Source: Nitrobacter sp035546855 (GTDB lineage: Bacteria > Pseudomonadota > Alphaproteobacteria > Rhizobiales > Xanthobacteraceae). From it: 64,000 nt of DNA. Positions 43,682 through 52,189 of this stretch are shown here, piece by piece. The position numbers and the translations under genes were made by a program. Positions within the stretch are counted from its first letter, which is position 1; each line of letters starts with the position of its first letter. Location: NCBI GenBank assembly GCA_035546855.1, contig DASZVY010000007.1:32246-96245 (forward strand). Direction: 5' to 3'. The notes under the pieces were generated by a model. The model did not search any database and was not told the DNA's origin. It saw only the letters and a program-made list of their open reading frames with translations.

Positions 43682-43707
43682 ACGCGGCGGGATTCCTCCC
43701 GCCGCGT
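43682..43707 (-). terminator. strong hairpin, probable terminator
   Basis: Arms ACGCGGCGGGA and TCCCGCCGCGT, 11 bases each, loop of four. On the minus strand it is followed by TTTCGCTT; on the plus strand by C-rich sequence. It lies 33 bases after the glycosyltransferase stop on one strand and 58 bases after the tiny ORF on the other. Confidence 0.6.
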
Positions 43708-43765
43708 CCCGGTCTCGTCTCGCTGGTCCAGGCGCCGAGACGCCCGTTGCGAGGCCTGTCAAAGC

Positions 43766-43810
43766 CTAGCGGGCGGTCCCAGCGAGGTGACAGCGCTTGG
43801 AATAAGACAC
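43766..43810 (-). CDS. tiny ORF, 14 aa, with full-length anti-SD-complementary ribosome-binding site
   Basis: GTG 43810 to TAG encodes 14 residues (VSYSKRCHLAGTAR as read; initiator Met). Upstream, GAAAGGAGGTGATCCA (43811-43826) is perfectly complementary to the 3' tail of 16S rRNA over 16 positions, with seven bases between GGAGG and GTG. Such long complementarity is rare. A minus-strand promoter (43845-43873) and a strong hairpin (43682-43707) bracket it. The peptide is basic with one Cys and one His; no family recognised. It may be a leader peptide, a structured regulatory RNA, or a functional microprotein. Confidence 0.6.
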   Translation of the reverse strand: MSYSKRCHLAGTAR

Positions 43811-43844
43811 TGGATCACCTCCTTTCGTTGTTGATGGGACTCGC

Positions 43845-43873
43845 AATATAAGCCCGGAATCACAGCATGTTAA
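43845..43873 (-). promoter_or_regulatory. near-consensus promoter of the tiny ORF
   Basis: On the minus strand TTAACA (43873-43868), a 17-base spacer, then TATATT (43850-43845). Each hexamer has one mismatch from the housekeeping consensus. The predicted transcript start is near 43838, about 28 bases before the GTG. Confidence 0.6.
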
Positions 43874-43961
43874 GGGCATCCGGCATTTTTCGGGACATTG
43901 CGGGACGTGGGCGGGTATCGCTGTTGAGGGGCGCCGCATGACATGATAGGGGATCCCCGGC

Positions 43962-44035
43962 GCGGGTGTAGCTCAATGGTAGAGCAGCAGCCTTCCAAGC
44001 TGAATACGAGGGTTCGATTCCCTTCACCCGCTCCA
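43962..44035 (+). tRNA. tRNA-Gly (UCC)
   Basis: A 74-base tRNA with encoded CCA. Acceptor GCGGGTG pairs with CACCCGC, the anticodon loop CTTCCAA gives UCC, T arm GAGGG-TTCGATT-CCCTT. The PilZ gene ends six bases after it on the other strand. Confidence 0.97.
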
Positions 44036-44040
44036 GAAAT

Positions 44041-44355
44041 CTAGATTTCGTGAGTCTTGTCCGGAAGCGGCGGCAACGCAACGGTTCCCAGAAACTTCAC
44101 CCCGATTTCATGGCCGTTGACCCACGCCAGTTCACAGCGTCGTGCGGCGGCTCCTGTGGCCGACAACAGCAGGAAAAATTCCTTCAGATTGGGCAGGGGT
44201 CGCATGGATTCGAGTTGCAGCTTGGCTCCGTTTTGGCCCGCATCCAGCATCAGGCACGGCTCGCTCCAGCAGCCGTCGATGGAGACGATCCGGACCTCAA
44301 TTCCCCGCGAGAACTTGACGCGCCGGGGTCTCGCTCGCTTGCCGTCCGGTGCCAT
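44041..44355 (-). CDS. single PilZ domain protein
   Basis: A 104-residue protein read from ATG 44355. It has the PilZ layout: basic RARPRRVKFSRG, then CLMLDAGQNGAKLQLE in place of the D/NxSxxG motif, and the AWVNGHEIGVKFLG strand pair at the end. The arginine and serine residues that bind c-di-GMP are only partly conserved (LDAGQNGA), so ligand binding is doubtful. Its stop is six bases from the end of tRNA-Gly. Confidence 0.85.
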   Translation of the reverse strand: MAPDGKRARPRRVKFSRGIEVRIVSIDGCWSEPCLMLDAGQNGAKLQLESMRPLPNLKEFFLLLSATGAAARRCELAWVNGHEIGVKFLGTVALPPLPDKTHEI

Positions 44356-44504
44356 GGCCCTGTGATCTGTCGAAGCAATCCTGATTGTCCTAGCGAAGCG
44401 CTCGAAAGACTGGCAAGTGGCGGCCTACCCGCTTTGGGTATCGGGACTTGCGCCAGCGAAACGATTGCCGCCGCGCCTCCGGACGGATCAGGGAGAGACA
44501 CGCC

Positions 44505-44969
44505 ATGCCAAAAAGCCAGAACGACGGCAGTGATCTCGCTCGAATGGTATCGCGCCATTCGCTGTCTTACATACTTTGCGCCATCAGCGAGATGTTTCGA
44601 GCCTACGATTTCGATCCGCTCGATCTTCTGATCGTCCATTCGGTGTTGAACGCCAACGTGATCGACATCATGAAGCATGCCGATCTCGACCGGCGCCTTG
44701 CGAGCATTCACGCGGTCGAGCCCGATGAATTGAAGCGCGGCGTGTCGCGCGCGGCGCTCTCCCGGTTCCTCAATCTGCCGCTGGAGACGATCAGGCGCAG
44801 GGTGAACGGGCTGAAGAGGAAGGGCGTCATTGCTGAAGTCGGCGACGGCCTGATCGTCAGCGGGGGGAACGCCTTCAAATTCGGCAATAACCACCATCTG
44901 CAGGCGGTCAATCTGCACCTCATCCGCAAGCTGCTTCGTGATCTCAAACGCGCGGGGTTGAAGGTATAG
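44505..44969 (+). CDS. winged-helix transcriptional regulator
   Basis: A 154-residue protein; GGGAGAG at 44491 supports ATG 44505. The helix-turn-helix is at about residues 87-125 (AALSRFLNLPLETIRRRVNGLKR, then GVIAEVGDGLIVS as wing). The N-terminal part is helical (SLSYILCAISEMFRAYDFD) and may dimerise or bind a ligand. It ends four bases from the stop of the convergent ModE/PBP regulator. Target genes unknown. Confidence 0.82.
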   Translation: MPKSQNDGSDLARMVSRHSLSYILCAISEMFRAYDFDPLDLLIVHSVLNANVIDIMKHADLDRRLASIHAVEPDELKRGVSRAALSRFLNLPLETIRRRVNGLKRKGVIAEVGDGLIVSGGNAFKFGNNHHLQAVNLHLIRKLLRDLKRAGLKV

Positions 44970-44972
44970 CCC

Positions 44973-46082
44973 TCATGGAGACCGTGACCCCATCGCGTCG
45001 ATCTGATCCAGAAATTCCCTGACGGTGTAAACGGCGCCGGTGTTCGTCGCCTCGTATCCGGGCAGAGCGGCGATCGCCTGGTGGAATTCCCTGCCTTTCA
45101 TCAGGTCGAGGACGCGCTGCATCGCTTCGGTTTCGAGAAACGGTTGGCGGCAGACAAAGACGTAGTCCTCGGTCAGGAGCCGGATGAAATCGAGGTTGAA
45201 GTGGCGCGCGGCGGCCTCCACGCCGAAGGCGACGTCCGCCATTCCGCTCGCCACGTAGGCGGCGACTGCGGCGTGCGTGAATTCGATCTGCTGCGCGCCG
45301 TTGATGTCGGCCTCGTCGATGCCTTGCAGCGCCAGGAGCTGGTCGAACAGGAGACGTGTGCCCGAATCGTGGTCGCGGTTGACGAAGCGGACCGTCTTGT
45401 TCGCGATGTCTTTCAGTGCGTTGATCTTCAGCGGATTGCCCCGCTTGACCATCAAGCCCATTTCACGCGTGACGAAACTGATCACGCGATGCTGACGCGG
45501 GTCGAGCCATTCCTTGCAGGCCTGAACTCCCTGCATATGCAGTTCGCCGCGCGGCAGGTGAACGCCGGACAGATCGCACGCTCCCTGCGCGAGCGAGGCC
45601 AGCGAGTGCTGGTTGCTGACGTAGCGCAGATCGACCCCGATGCCGGGTTCGCGGTCGAGCAGCTCGCGCAACTTCGAGACGGCGAAACCGTGGCTTGCGT
45701 GAACCCGAATGACCGAAGGGCGTTGCTGCAGGAACGGCTTGATTTCCGTTGCGAGCTCCTGCGCCAGATTTTCGAGTTGCGGTCCGAGACGGGCCTGCAT
45801 GCGCTCGCCGGCCCATACGAGCTTTTCGCCGAACGGCGTCAGCCGCGAGCCTTTGCCTCGCCGGGTCTCGACCAGCGCAACGCCGAAGAACTGCGACCAG
45901 TGCTCGATCAGATTCCAGACGTGGCGATAGGAGAGGCGGGCGTCGTTGGCCGCACTGGTGATCTTTCCGGTTTTCCGGATCTCGTTGAGCACGCCGAGCA
46001 TGACGACGACATTCTGCGGGCTGTCCGCCTTGTGGAATCGCCAGACGGTCTCGATTTCGATGTGCAGCATCACGGGGCCCAT
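44973..46082 (-). CDS. ModE-like HTH plus PBP-like ligand domain regulator
   Basis: A 369-residue regulator. Starts at ATG 46082, GTG 46073 and ATG 46070 are in frame and close together. Residues 20-105 are a ModE/LysR-type winged helix (ITSAANDARLSYRHVWNLIE). Residues 120-360 resemble the PBP_like domain of COG1910, related to periplasmic molybdate-binding proteins (VIRVHASHGFAVSKL, GACDLSGVHLP, VRFVNRDHDSGTRLLFDQ, DVAFGVEAAA). This makes it a one-component regulator sensing an oxyanion or a molybdenum-cofactor compound. It diverges from an aldehyde dehydrogenase, with a palindrome between them. Confidence 0.9.
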   Translation of the reverse strand: MGPVMLHIEIETVWRFHKADSPQNVVVMLGVLNEIRKTGKITSAANDARLSYRHVWNLIEHWSQFFGVALVETRRGKGSRLTPFGEKLVWAGERMQARLGPQLENLAQELATEIKPFLQQRPSVIRVHASHGFAVSKLRELLDREPGIGVDLRYVSNQHSLASLAQGACDLSGVHLPRGELHMQGVQACKEWLDPRQHRVISFVTREMGLMVKRGNPLKINALKDIANKTVRFVNRDHDSGTRLLFDQLLALQGIDEADINGAQQIEFTHAAVAAYVASGMADVAFGVEAAARHFNLDFIRLLTEDYVFVCRQPFLETEAMQRVLDLMKGREFHQAIAALPGYEATNTGAVYTVREFLDQIDAMGSRSP

Positions 46083-46085
46083 ATT

Positions 46086-46101
46086 ATGAAATTAAATTCA
46101 T
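46086..46101. promoter_or_regulatory. near-palindrome between regulator and aldehyde dehydrogenase
   Basis: ATGAAATTAAATTCAT is self-complementary except for the central mismatch pair. It lies in a 100-base AT-rich intergenic stretch that separates divergent genes, the expected place for the regulator's own operator. Confidence 0.4.
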
Positions 46102-46183
46102 ATATCGGACGTTATAGGCAACACATATCATATTTATCTCCGAAATTATCTTCCTATGTTGAATAACAAGGTTCGGAGGAAAT

Positions 46184-47674
46184 ATGATGTCCATTGCATA
46201 TGATATGCCGCTGGAAACGGCGGCTGCCGGATTTCTCCGGAAACCGCAGCAACTGCTGATCGACGGCCGCCGCGTGCCGTCGTCCTCGCGCCGGACGTTC
46301 CGTTCCATCAATCCCGCGACTGAAGAGGTCATCGCCACCATCGCCGAGGGCAACGAGAGGGACGTGGACCTTGCCGTGACGGCGGCGCGCCGTGCGTTCG
46401 AGGGCCCGTGGCGAACCATGCGAGCGGCCGAACGCGGCCATATCCTGCTGAAGTGGGCCGAACTGCTGAAGGCCCATGCGGACGAGATCGTGGAGATCGA
46501 AAGCCTTGATGCCGGCAAGCCCGTCGCCGCCGTCTTGCGCCAGGATTTGCCTGCTGCGATCGACACGCTGATTTATTACGCGGGCTGGGCCGACAAGATC
46601 AGCGGCGATGTTGTCTCGACCCGCAGTGATGCCTTGACTTACACCGTGCGCGAGCCCGTCGGCGTGGTGGCGGCGATCGTGCCGTGGAACTTCCCGCTCA
46701 TGATCGGCATGTGGAAACTTGCGCCGGCCCTCGCCTGCGGTTGCACGATCGTCATGAAGCCCGCCGAGTTGACCTCGCTGTCGGCACTCCGCATCGGCGA
46801 ACTCGCCCTTGAAGCGGGTTTGCCGCCGGGGGTGCTCAATATCGTAACCGGGCCGGGACGCGTTGTCGGCGATGCGCTGGTCAATCATCCCGACGTGGAC
46901 AAGGTGACGTTCACGGGATCGCCGGGTGTCGGCCGCGGCATCATGAAGGGCGCTGCGGGCAACTTCAAGCGCGTGTCGCTCGAACTCGGCGGCAAGTCCG
47001 CCAACGTGATTTTCGACGATGCCAATCTCGACGCGGCCAGCAAGGCCGCCGCCGCCGGCATCTTTTTCAACGCCGGTCAGGTCTGTTCGGCGGGCTCGCG
47101 CGTTCTTGCGCAGGAAAAGGTCTACGACGAGGTGGTCGATCGCCTGGTTGCGCGCGCCAGGTCTCTGCGCATCGGCGATCCGCTCGATCGCGGCACCGCG
47201 CTCGGCCCGGTGATTTCCGAAAAGCAAATGCGCTCCATCCTGGACTATGTCGATATCGGCCGGACGGAAGGCGCTTCGCTGGTCACTGGCGGCGCGCGCA
47301 CCGGTCAGCGCGGCTATTTCATCAGCCCGGCCGTGTTTGCCAACGTGAAACACGAGATGCGGATTTCGCAGGAAGAGATTTTCGGGCCTGTCGTCAGCGT
47401 CATCAAGTTCAAGGACGAGGCCGACGCGCTACGGATCGCCAACGGCACCGCCTACAGCCTCGCGGCCGGGGTCTGGAGCCGTGACATGGGGCGTGTGCAG
47501 CGGTTCGCAAGCCGAGCGCGGGCTGGCACGGTGTGGATCAACACCTACGGCTATACCGACGTGCGGTTGCCGTGGGGTGGCGAACGCGACTCCGGGCTTG
47601 GCCGCGAGCATGGCACCGCCGCCATCGACAACTTCACCGAACCGAAGGCGGTCTGGATGAACCTGAGCGCCTAG
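46184..47674 (+). CDS. NAD-dependent aldehyde dehydrogenase (1 of 3)
   Basis: A 496-residue ALDH oxidising an aldehyde to its acid. GGAGG at 46174-46178 fixes ATG 46184. Catalytic residues: N169 in PWNF, E267 in LELGGK, and C301 in GQVCSAGSR. Motifs group it with betaine aldehyde / broad aromatic aldehyde dehydrogenases (ALDH9/ALDH1-like); substrate unproven. Divergent from the ModE/PBP regulator, which probably controls it. The DUF2478 gene converges on it with a 63-base gap. Confidence 0.94.
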   Translation: MMSIAYDMPLETAAAGFLRKPQQLLIDGRRVPSSSRRTFRSINPATEEVIATIAEGNERDVDLAVTAARRAFEGPWRTMRAAERGHILLKWAELLKAHADEIVEIESLDAGKPVAAVLRQDLPAAIDTLIYYAGWADKISGDVVSTRSDALTYTVREPVGVVAAIVPWNFPLMIGMWKLAPALACGCTIVMKPAELTSLSALRIGELALEAGLPPGVLNIVTGPGRVVGDALVNHPDVDKVTFTGSPGVGRGIMKGAAGNFKRVSLELGGKSANVIFDDANLDAASKAAAAGIFFNAGQVCSAGSRVLAQEKVYDEVVDRLVARARSLRIGDPLDRGTALGPVISEKQMRSILDYVDIGRTEGASLVTGGARTGQRGYFISPAVFANVKHEMRISQEEIFGPVVSVIKFKDEADALRIANGTAYSLAAGVWSRDMGRVQRFASRARAGTVWINTYGYTDVRLPWGGERDSGLGREHGTAAIDNFTEPKAVWMNLSA

Positions 47675-47737
47675 GCAGGCGCTCGGCGATGCGAACTGAT
47701 CCATCCATGCGGCTGCGTCCTGGCCGGCGGCGGCGTC

Positions 47738-48298
47738 TTACTTGAGCACCGCGCAAATTGTTTCGGCTTTTTGCGCGGCCAGTTGTTGCTGCTTTCTGGA
47801 AACGCCGGTCCACCATGCATCGAGCGCCTGACGGTCGCACTTGAGCTTCACACTCATCCCGCCGGCGAATTTGATCCAGTCGGCGAAGCGCCCGCTGGAA
47901 ACGGCGATGACGACGGGCGTGTCGGCGTCCAGCGCGCGATCGATCAGATGGGCCAACCCCTTGCCGCCGGCTTCGCGCTTGCCGAAGCGGTTGACGATGA
48001 GCAGGTCTGCGCCGTCGTCGAGCAGCGCTGCGATCCGCTCGGCCGCCGCTGACAGTCTCTCGAGGTCGAGCCGGCAGCCGGTGGCGGTGGGATCCGGATC
48101 CTGCGCCAGCAGGAGCCGTTCGCCATTGTGAATCAGGACGGCGGAGAGGCTGGAGTCGGCGCATTGTCCGGCCTGAACCATGCCGACAGTGCGAACGCCG
48201 CGCACCGTCAGCCCGGCGGCGAAATCGCGGAGGAGGGCGTCGGGGTCATCGTGTGGCTCGTAGACCACGGCGGCAACGTCACATTGCGCGTCGAACAT
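47738..48298 (-). CDS. DUF2478 family protein
   Basis: A 186-residue protein from ATG 48298. It matches DUF2478: start DVAAVVYEPHDDPDALL, mid part RVGVQAGQ-like (GMVQAGQCADSS), LLIVNRFGKREA, and a VVIAVSSGRF strand before a C-terminal helix. DUF2478 proteins are encoded next to molybdate-transport and molybdenum enzyme genes in many proteobacteria, and the fold resembles P-loop NTPases without a clear Walker A. Its presence beside a ModE/PBP regulator fits a molybdenum-related role. The ALDH gene (48360-49772) lies upstream on the same strand, 61 bases away. Confidence 0.8.
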   Translation of the reverse strand: MFDAQCDVAAVVYEPHDDPDALLRDFAAGLTVRGVRTVGMVQAGQCADSSLSAVLIHNGERLLLAQDPDPTATGCRLDLERLSAAAERIAALLDDGADLLIVNRFGKREAGGKGLAHLIDRALDADTPVVIAVSSGRFADWIKFAGGMSVKLKCDRQALDAWWTGVSRKQQQLAAQKAETICAVLK

Positions 48299-48359
48299 GG
48301 ACTCCCTCCTGTCGTGAAAAAGGGATCACGACCAGACCGCGATCCCATCTTGTCGAAAA

Positions 48360-49772
48360 TCAGGCGGTTGCCGCCGGACCGTTGATGATCTGAAGCTGGG
48401 TGAATTCCGCCAGGCCTTCTTCGGCAAACTCCGTGCCGATGCCGGATTGCTTGGCGCCGCCGAACGGAATGTTCGGCGCCATGTCGAGATGCTTGTTGAT
48501 CCAGACCGTTCCGGCCTCGATCTTGCTCGCCACCTCATGCGCCCGCGTGACGTCCGATGACCACACCGACGCGCCGAGGCCGTAGTTGGTCGCATTGGCG
48601 CGGCGGATCACATCGTCCTTGTCGGAATATTTGATGACCGGCAGCACCGGGCCGAACTGCTCCTCGTCGACCAGTTTCGAGCCTTCCTTTATGTCGCGCA
48701 CGATGGTCGGCTCGATGAAATAGCCGGGGCGATCCATCGCCGCGCCGCCGGCAATGACCTTGCCATTCTTGCGCGCGTCCTCGAGGAACGTTTTGACCTT
48801 CTCATACTGCATCTTGTTCTGCAGCGGCCCGAGCTTGGTGCCCTGCTTGGAGCCATCGTCGACCACGGTGTTCTTGGCGATCGCCACGAGTTCGTTGCAG
48901 ATCTCGTCATAGACGGACTCGTGAACGTAGAGCCGCTTGATGGCGAGGCACACCTGCCCGGAGTTCTGGAAGGCGCCTTCGAAAATGCCGGGGGCGACCT
49001 TCTTCGGATCGACGTCGTCGAGCACGATGCCCGCGTCGTTGCCGCCGAGTTCGAGCGTGATGCGCTTGAGTGTCTGCGCGGCGCTCGCCATTACCTTCTG
49101 GCCGGTCGCGGACGACCCCGTGAACGAAATCTTCCGGATGTCGGGATGCTTGGTCATGGCGTCGCCGAGGTCGTTGGCGTCGGTGACGACGTTGAGCACG
49201 CCCTTTGGCAGGATGTCCTTGACCAGCTCGGCAAAGCGCAGCGTCGCCAGCGGCGTGGTCGGCGCTGGCTTTACAACGAGCGTGTTGCCGGCGAGCAGTG
49301 CCGAGGGTAGCTTGAAGCTGAGGATCAGCAGTGGGTAATTCCAGGGAATAATCGCGCCGACGACGCCGAGCGGGCGGCGATAGGCTTCGACCTTGCGGTC
49401 CCCTGAGTCCTCGATCACGCGCATCGGCAGGTCGAGCGAGGCGAGATAACGGAAGAACGCGGCCATGCCGAGGACCTCTCCGGTCGCGTCGGCAAGCGGC
49501 TTGCCCTGTTCGCCGGTCAGGATACGCGCGAGCTCACCGGAATTGGCCTCGATGACGTCGGCCATCTTGGTCACCAGCCGGCGGCGCTCCTCGATCGGCG
49601 TCGCGGCCCAGGCGGGATAGGCGGCCTTCGCGGCGGCGACGGCCTTGTCGAGTTGCTCCTTCGACGCGCGCGGGCATTGCGCCAGCACCTCTTCGGTCGC
49701 CGGATTGAGCACCGGCATGGTGAAGTCGCCCGGCACCATTTTCCCGTCGATGAGAAGATTGTAGTCGCTCAT
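48360..49772 (-). CDS. NAD(P)-dependent aldehyde dehydrogenase (2 of 3)
   Basis: A 470-residue ALDH from ATG 49772 (AGGGAG upstream); longer readings lack support. Catalytic residues N145 in PWNY, E241 in LELGGN, C275 in GQVCLAIKR. The LELGGND and CLAIKR motifs place it with succinate-semialdehyde- or gamma-aminobutyraldehyde-type enzymes, distinct from the other two ALDHs. It likely forms a transcription unit with DUF2478 downstream. Confidence 0.92.
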   Translation of the reverse strand: MSDYNLLIDGKMVPGDFTMPVLNPATEEVLAQCPRASKEQLDKAVAAAKAAYPAWAATPIEERRRLVTKMADVIEANSGELARILTGEQGKPLADATGEVLGMAAFFRYLASLDLPMRVIEDSGDRKVEAYRRPLGVVGAIIPWNYPLLILSFKLPSALLAGNTLVVKPAPTTPLATLRFAELVKDILPKGVLNVVTDANDLGDAMTKHPDIRKISFTGSSATGQKVMASAAQTLKRITLELGGNDAGIVLDDVDPKKVAPGIFEGAFQNSGQVCLAIKRLYVHESVYDEICNELVAIAKNTVVDDGSKQGTKLGPLQNKMQYEKVKTFLEDARKNGKVIAGGAAMDRPGYFIEPTIVRDIKEGSKLVDEEQFGPVLPVIKYSDKDDVIRRANATNYGLGASVWSSDVTRAHEVASKIEAGTVWINKHLDMAPNIPFGGAKQSGIGTEFAEEGLAEFTQLQIINGPAATA

Positions 49773-49926
49773 TGGTTGCTCTCCCTTAGCTTTTGGCCCA
49801 CGGGCCGCCTTGTTGAACGGCGTCTCCGGGGACGAGGTCAGGCGCCAGGGTTGGACGCTGGACGACGTCATCCGGCCTCGATATATTTTGTGGAATATAG
49901 CGAAAGACGGAAACGGAGTCTATTTG

Positions 49927-50304
49927 ATGAACATCGACACCCAGTCGCTGACGTCCTGCGAGGTCGGGCCCGGAGGCGAGGTGATTTCCCTCGGGTTTCT
50001 GGATGCCGGCGGCCAGCCCAGAACAATTCGATTGTCCCTGAATCAGGTCGGGGCGCTGGCCATGACCTTGCCGGGCCTCATCAATCGGGCGCTGCAGACG
50101 AAATTCGGCGACGCGTCCCTGCGCTATGCCTATCCGCTGCAATCGTGGCAGGTCGAGCAGTCGAGCGACCCGGCGCAAGGCATGGTCACCTTGCAGACCA
50201 CCGACGGGTTCTCTGTCTGCTTTTCAATTCCGCGCGAGCAACAAAGCCAGCTCGGCGAGGCGCTGGTCGCGCAGTACGAGCGCGAAATCCCGCGCGCCAA
50301 CTGA
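49927..50304 (+). CDS. conserved hypothetical protein
   Basis: A 125-residue protein starting at ATG 49927, with CGGAG (49913-49917) upstream; a longer in-frame start at 49810 is less likely. It begins MNIDTQSLTSCEVGPGGEV and has a beta-rich profile (VISLGFLDAGGQPRTIRLSL) with a C-terminal helix. I do not recognise the family. It lies between two ALDH genes and its function is unknown. Confidence 0.7.
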   Translation: MNIDTQSLTSCEVGPGGEVISLGFLDAGGQPRTIRLSLNQVGALAMTLPGLINRALQTKFGDASLRYAYPLQSWQVEQSSDPAQGMVTLQTTDGFSVCFSIPREQQSQLGEALVAQYEREIPRAN

Positions 50305-50496
50305 CGGCGTGGATTTGAAGCCGGATCGTCCCGGCAGCCCGGAGCGCCACGCGGCATGGCTTCACGAAGTCGGGGAATGCCAACCGCCCATGCATGGGAG
50401 CCACGCGCGGCGGGATGTCGCTTTACGGATGTGAGCCGCCTTTATAGCATTCCAGGTCAAACACCGACCAGAACGATGAGAGCAAGGGAGAGCAGC

Positions 50497-51993
50497 ATGG
50501 CCACGGCACAAGCAATTTCGATCAACCGCCATCCCTACGCGGACGGTTCCTACAAGAAGATGCTGATCGACGGCAAATGGGTCGATGCCGCCTCCGGCAA
50601 GCGGTTCGAGACGCGCAATCCCGCAACCGGCGACCTGCTGGCGACCGTCGCTGAAGGCGACGCCGAGGACATCAACCGCGCGGTCGCCGCCGCGCGCCGG
50701 GCTTTCGAGGGACCGTGGAGCAAGGTGAAGCCGTTCGAGCGGCAGAACCTGCTGCTCAAGCTCGCCGATCTCGTCGAAGCCAATTTCGAGGAACTGTCGC
50801 AGCTCGATACCATGGACATGGGCGCGCCGATCAGCCGCACCCGCGGCAACAAGCTTCGGGCGCTCGGCATGCTGCGCTACTACGCCGGGCAGGCGACCGC
50901 GCTGCATGGCGAGACCATCGAGAATTCGCTGCCGGGCGAAATCTTCTCCTACACGCTGAAGGAGCCGATCGGCGTCGTCGGCGCCATCATTCCCTGGAAC
51001 GGTCCGCTGACCGCCTCGATCTGGAAGATCGGTCCGGCGATCGCGACCGGATGCACGGTTGTTCTGAAGCCGGCGGAAGAGGCGCCGCTGACGTCGCTTC
51101 GCCTCGCCGAACTCTGCATGGAGGCCGGTATTCCGCCGGGCGTCGTCAATGTCGTGCCGGGCTATGGCGAGACCGCCGGCGCTGCGCTCGCCGCGCATCC
51201 CGACGTCGACAAGGTCGCGTTCACAGGATCGCATGTCACCGGACAATCCATCATCCGCGCGTCTGCGGGAAACCTGAAGCGCGTCTCGCTCGAACTCGGC
51301 GGCAAGTCGCCGGACATCGTGTTTGCGGATGCCGATCTCGATCAGGCGGTGCCGGGCGCGGCGATGGCGGTGTTCGCCAACTCCGGCCAGATCTGCAGCG
51401 CCGGCACGCGGCTGTTCGTCGAGCAGAAGATCTATGACGAGTTCACCGGCCGCGTGGCTGAATTCGGCAAGAAGCTCCAGGTCGGCAACGGCCTCGATCC
51501 CAACACGCAGATCGGGCCGCTGGTGTCGGAGCAGCAGATGGAGCGTGTCAGCGGCTATCTCGATATCGGGCAGAAGGAGGGCGCCATGGCGTTGGCCGGC
51601 GGCGCGCGCGTCACCGAAGGCGCGCTGGCGAAAGGCTATTTCGTGCAGCCGACCGTGTTCGCGAATGTGCGGGACAACATGCGCATCGCGCAGGAGGAGA
51701 TTTTCGGGCCCGTGATCTCGGCGATCTCGTTCAGCGATACCGACGAACTGGTGAAGCGCGCCAATGCCACGACCTTCGGCCTCGGCAGCGGCGTGTGGAC
51801 CCGCGACGTCAGCAAGGCGCACAAACTCGCGAAGTCGATCCGCGCCGGTTCGGTCTGGGTCAACTGCTATCAGGCGATGGACCCGGCGGTGCCGTTCGGC
51901 GGCTACAAGATGAGCGGCTACGGCCGCGAGTCCGGCAAGCAGCACGTCGAGGAATATCTCAACGTCAAGGCGGTCTGGATCAAGACGGCCTGA
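50497..51993 (+). CDS. NAD-dependent aldehyde dehydrogenase (3 of 3)
   Basis: A 498-residue ALDH. AAGGGAG at 50484-50490 supports ATG 50497. Catalytic residues N168 in PWNG, E266 in LELGGK, C300 in GQICSAGTR. It is closer to ALDH1/phenylacetaldehyde-type enzymes (IIPWNGPL, PFGGYKMSGYGRESG). The ModE-like regulator at 52190 is downstream and convergent. The substrate is unproven; relatives act on medium-chain or aromatic aldehydes. Confidence 0.94.
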   Translation: MATAQAISINRHPYADGSYKKMLIDGKWVDAASGKRFETRNPATGDLLATVAEGDAEDINRAVAAARRAFEGPWSKVKPFERQNLLLKLADLVEANFEELSQLDTMDMGAPISRTRGNKLRALGMLRYYAGQATALHGETIENSLPGEIFSYTLKEPIGVVGAIIPWNGPLTASIWKIGPAIATGCTVVLKPAEEAPLTSLRLAELCMEAGIPPGVVNVVPGYGETAGAALAAHPDVDKVAFTGSHVTGQSIIRASAGNLKRVSLELGGKSPDIVFADADLDQAVPGAAMAVFANSGQICSAGTRLFVEQKIYDEFTGRVAEFGKKLQVGNGLDPNTQIGPLVSEQQMERVSGYLDIGQKEGAMALAGGARVTEGALAKGYFVQPTVFANVRDNMRIAQEEIFGPVISAISFSDTDELVKRANATTFGLGSGVWTRDVSKAHKLAKSIRAGSVWVNCYQAMDPAVPFGGYKMSGYGRESGKQHVEEYLNVKAVWIKTA

Positions 51994-52107
51994 GTTATAA
52001 TGGGCCGTTGAAAAAGACATCCGCTTTGGATGTCCGGCTATCCTCTCCGCTGTATTCCGGGCGCGATGCAGCGTACAACGCTGCGTCGCTGGGATCGTCG
52101 CAAGGAC

Positions 52108-52171
52108 TGTACCCGGAGCGGCCCCGGCTCTGCGGAGCGGCATTTTACGCCGCGCCGCGTCCGGGGCACGG
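52108..52171. repeat. dispersed palindrome (CGGAGC / GCGTCCGGG family)
   Basis: Contains GGAGCGGCCCCGGCTCTG, TGCGGAGCGGCATTTTACGC and CCGCGTCCGGGGCACG. I recall this as a frequent intergenic repeat of Bradyrhizobium-group genomes; only one copy is in the window. Confidence 0.55.
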
Positions 52172-52189
52172 GACGGTTTCCGACAGCCG

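Noticed and set aside
43810..43826. Fragment of a 16S rRNA gene 3' end
   Set aside because: The plus strand does contain the 16S 3' tail sequence, but nothing upstream resembles 16S rRNA, and on the minus strand it is placed exactly as a ribosome-binding site for an ORF.
50362..52143. 593-residue ORF antisense to the third ALDH
   Set aside because: Antisense shadow of a conserved enzyme gene with intact catalytic motifs on the plus strand.
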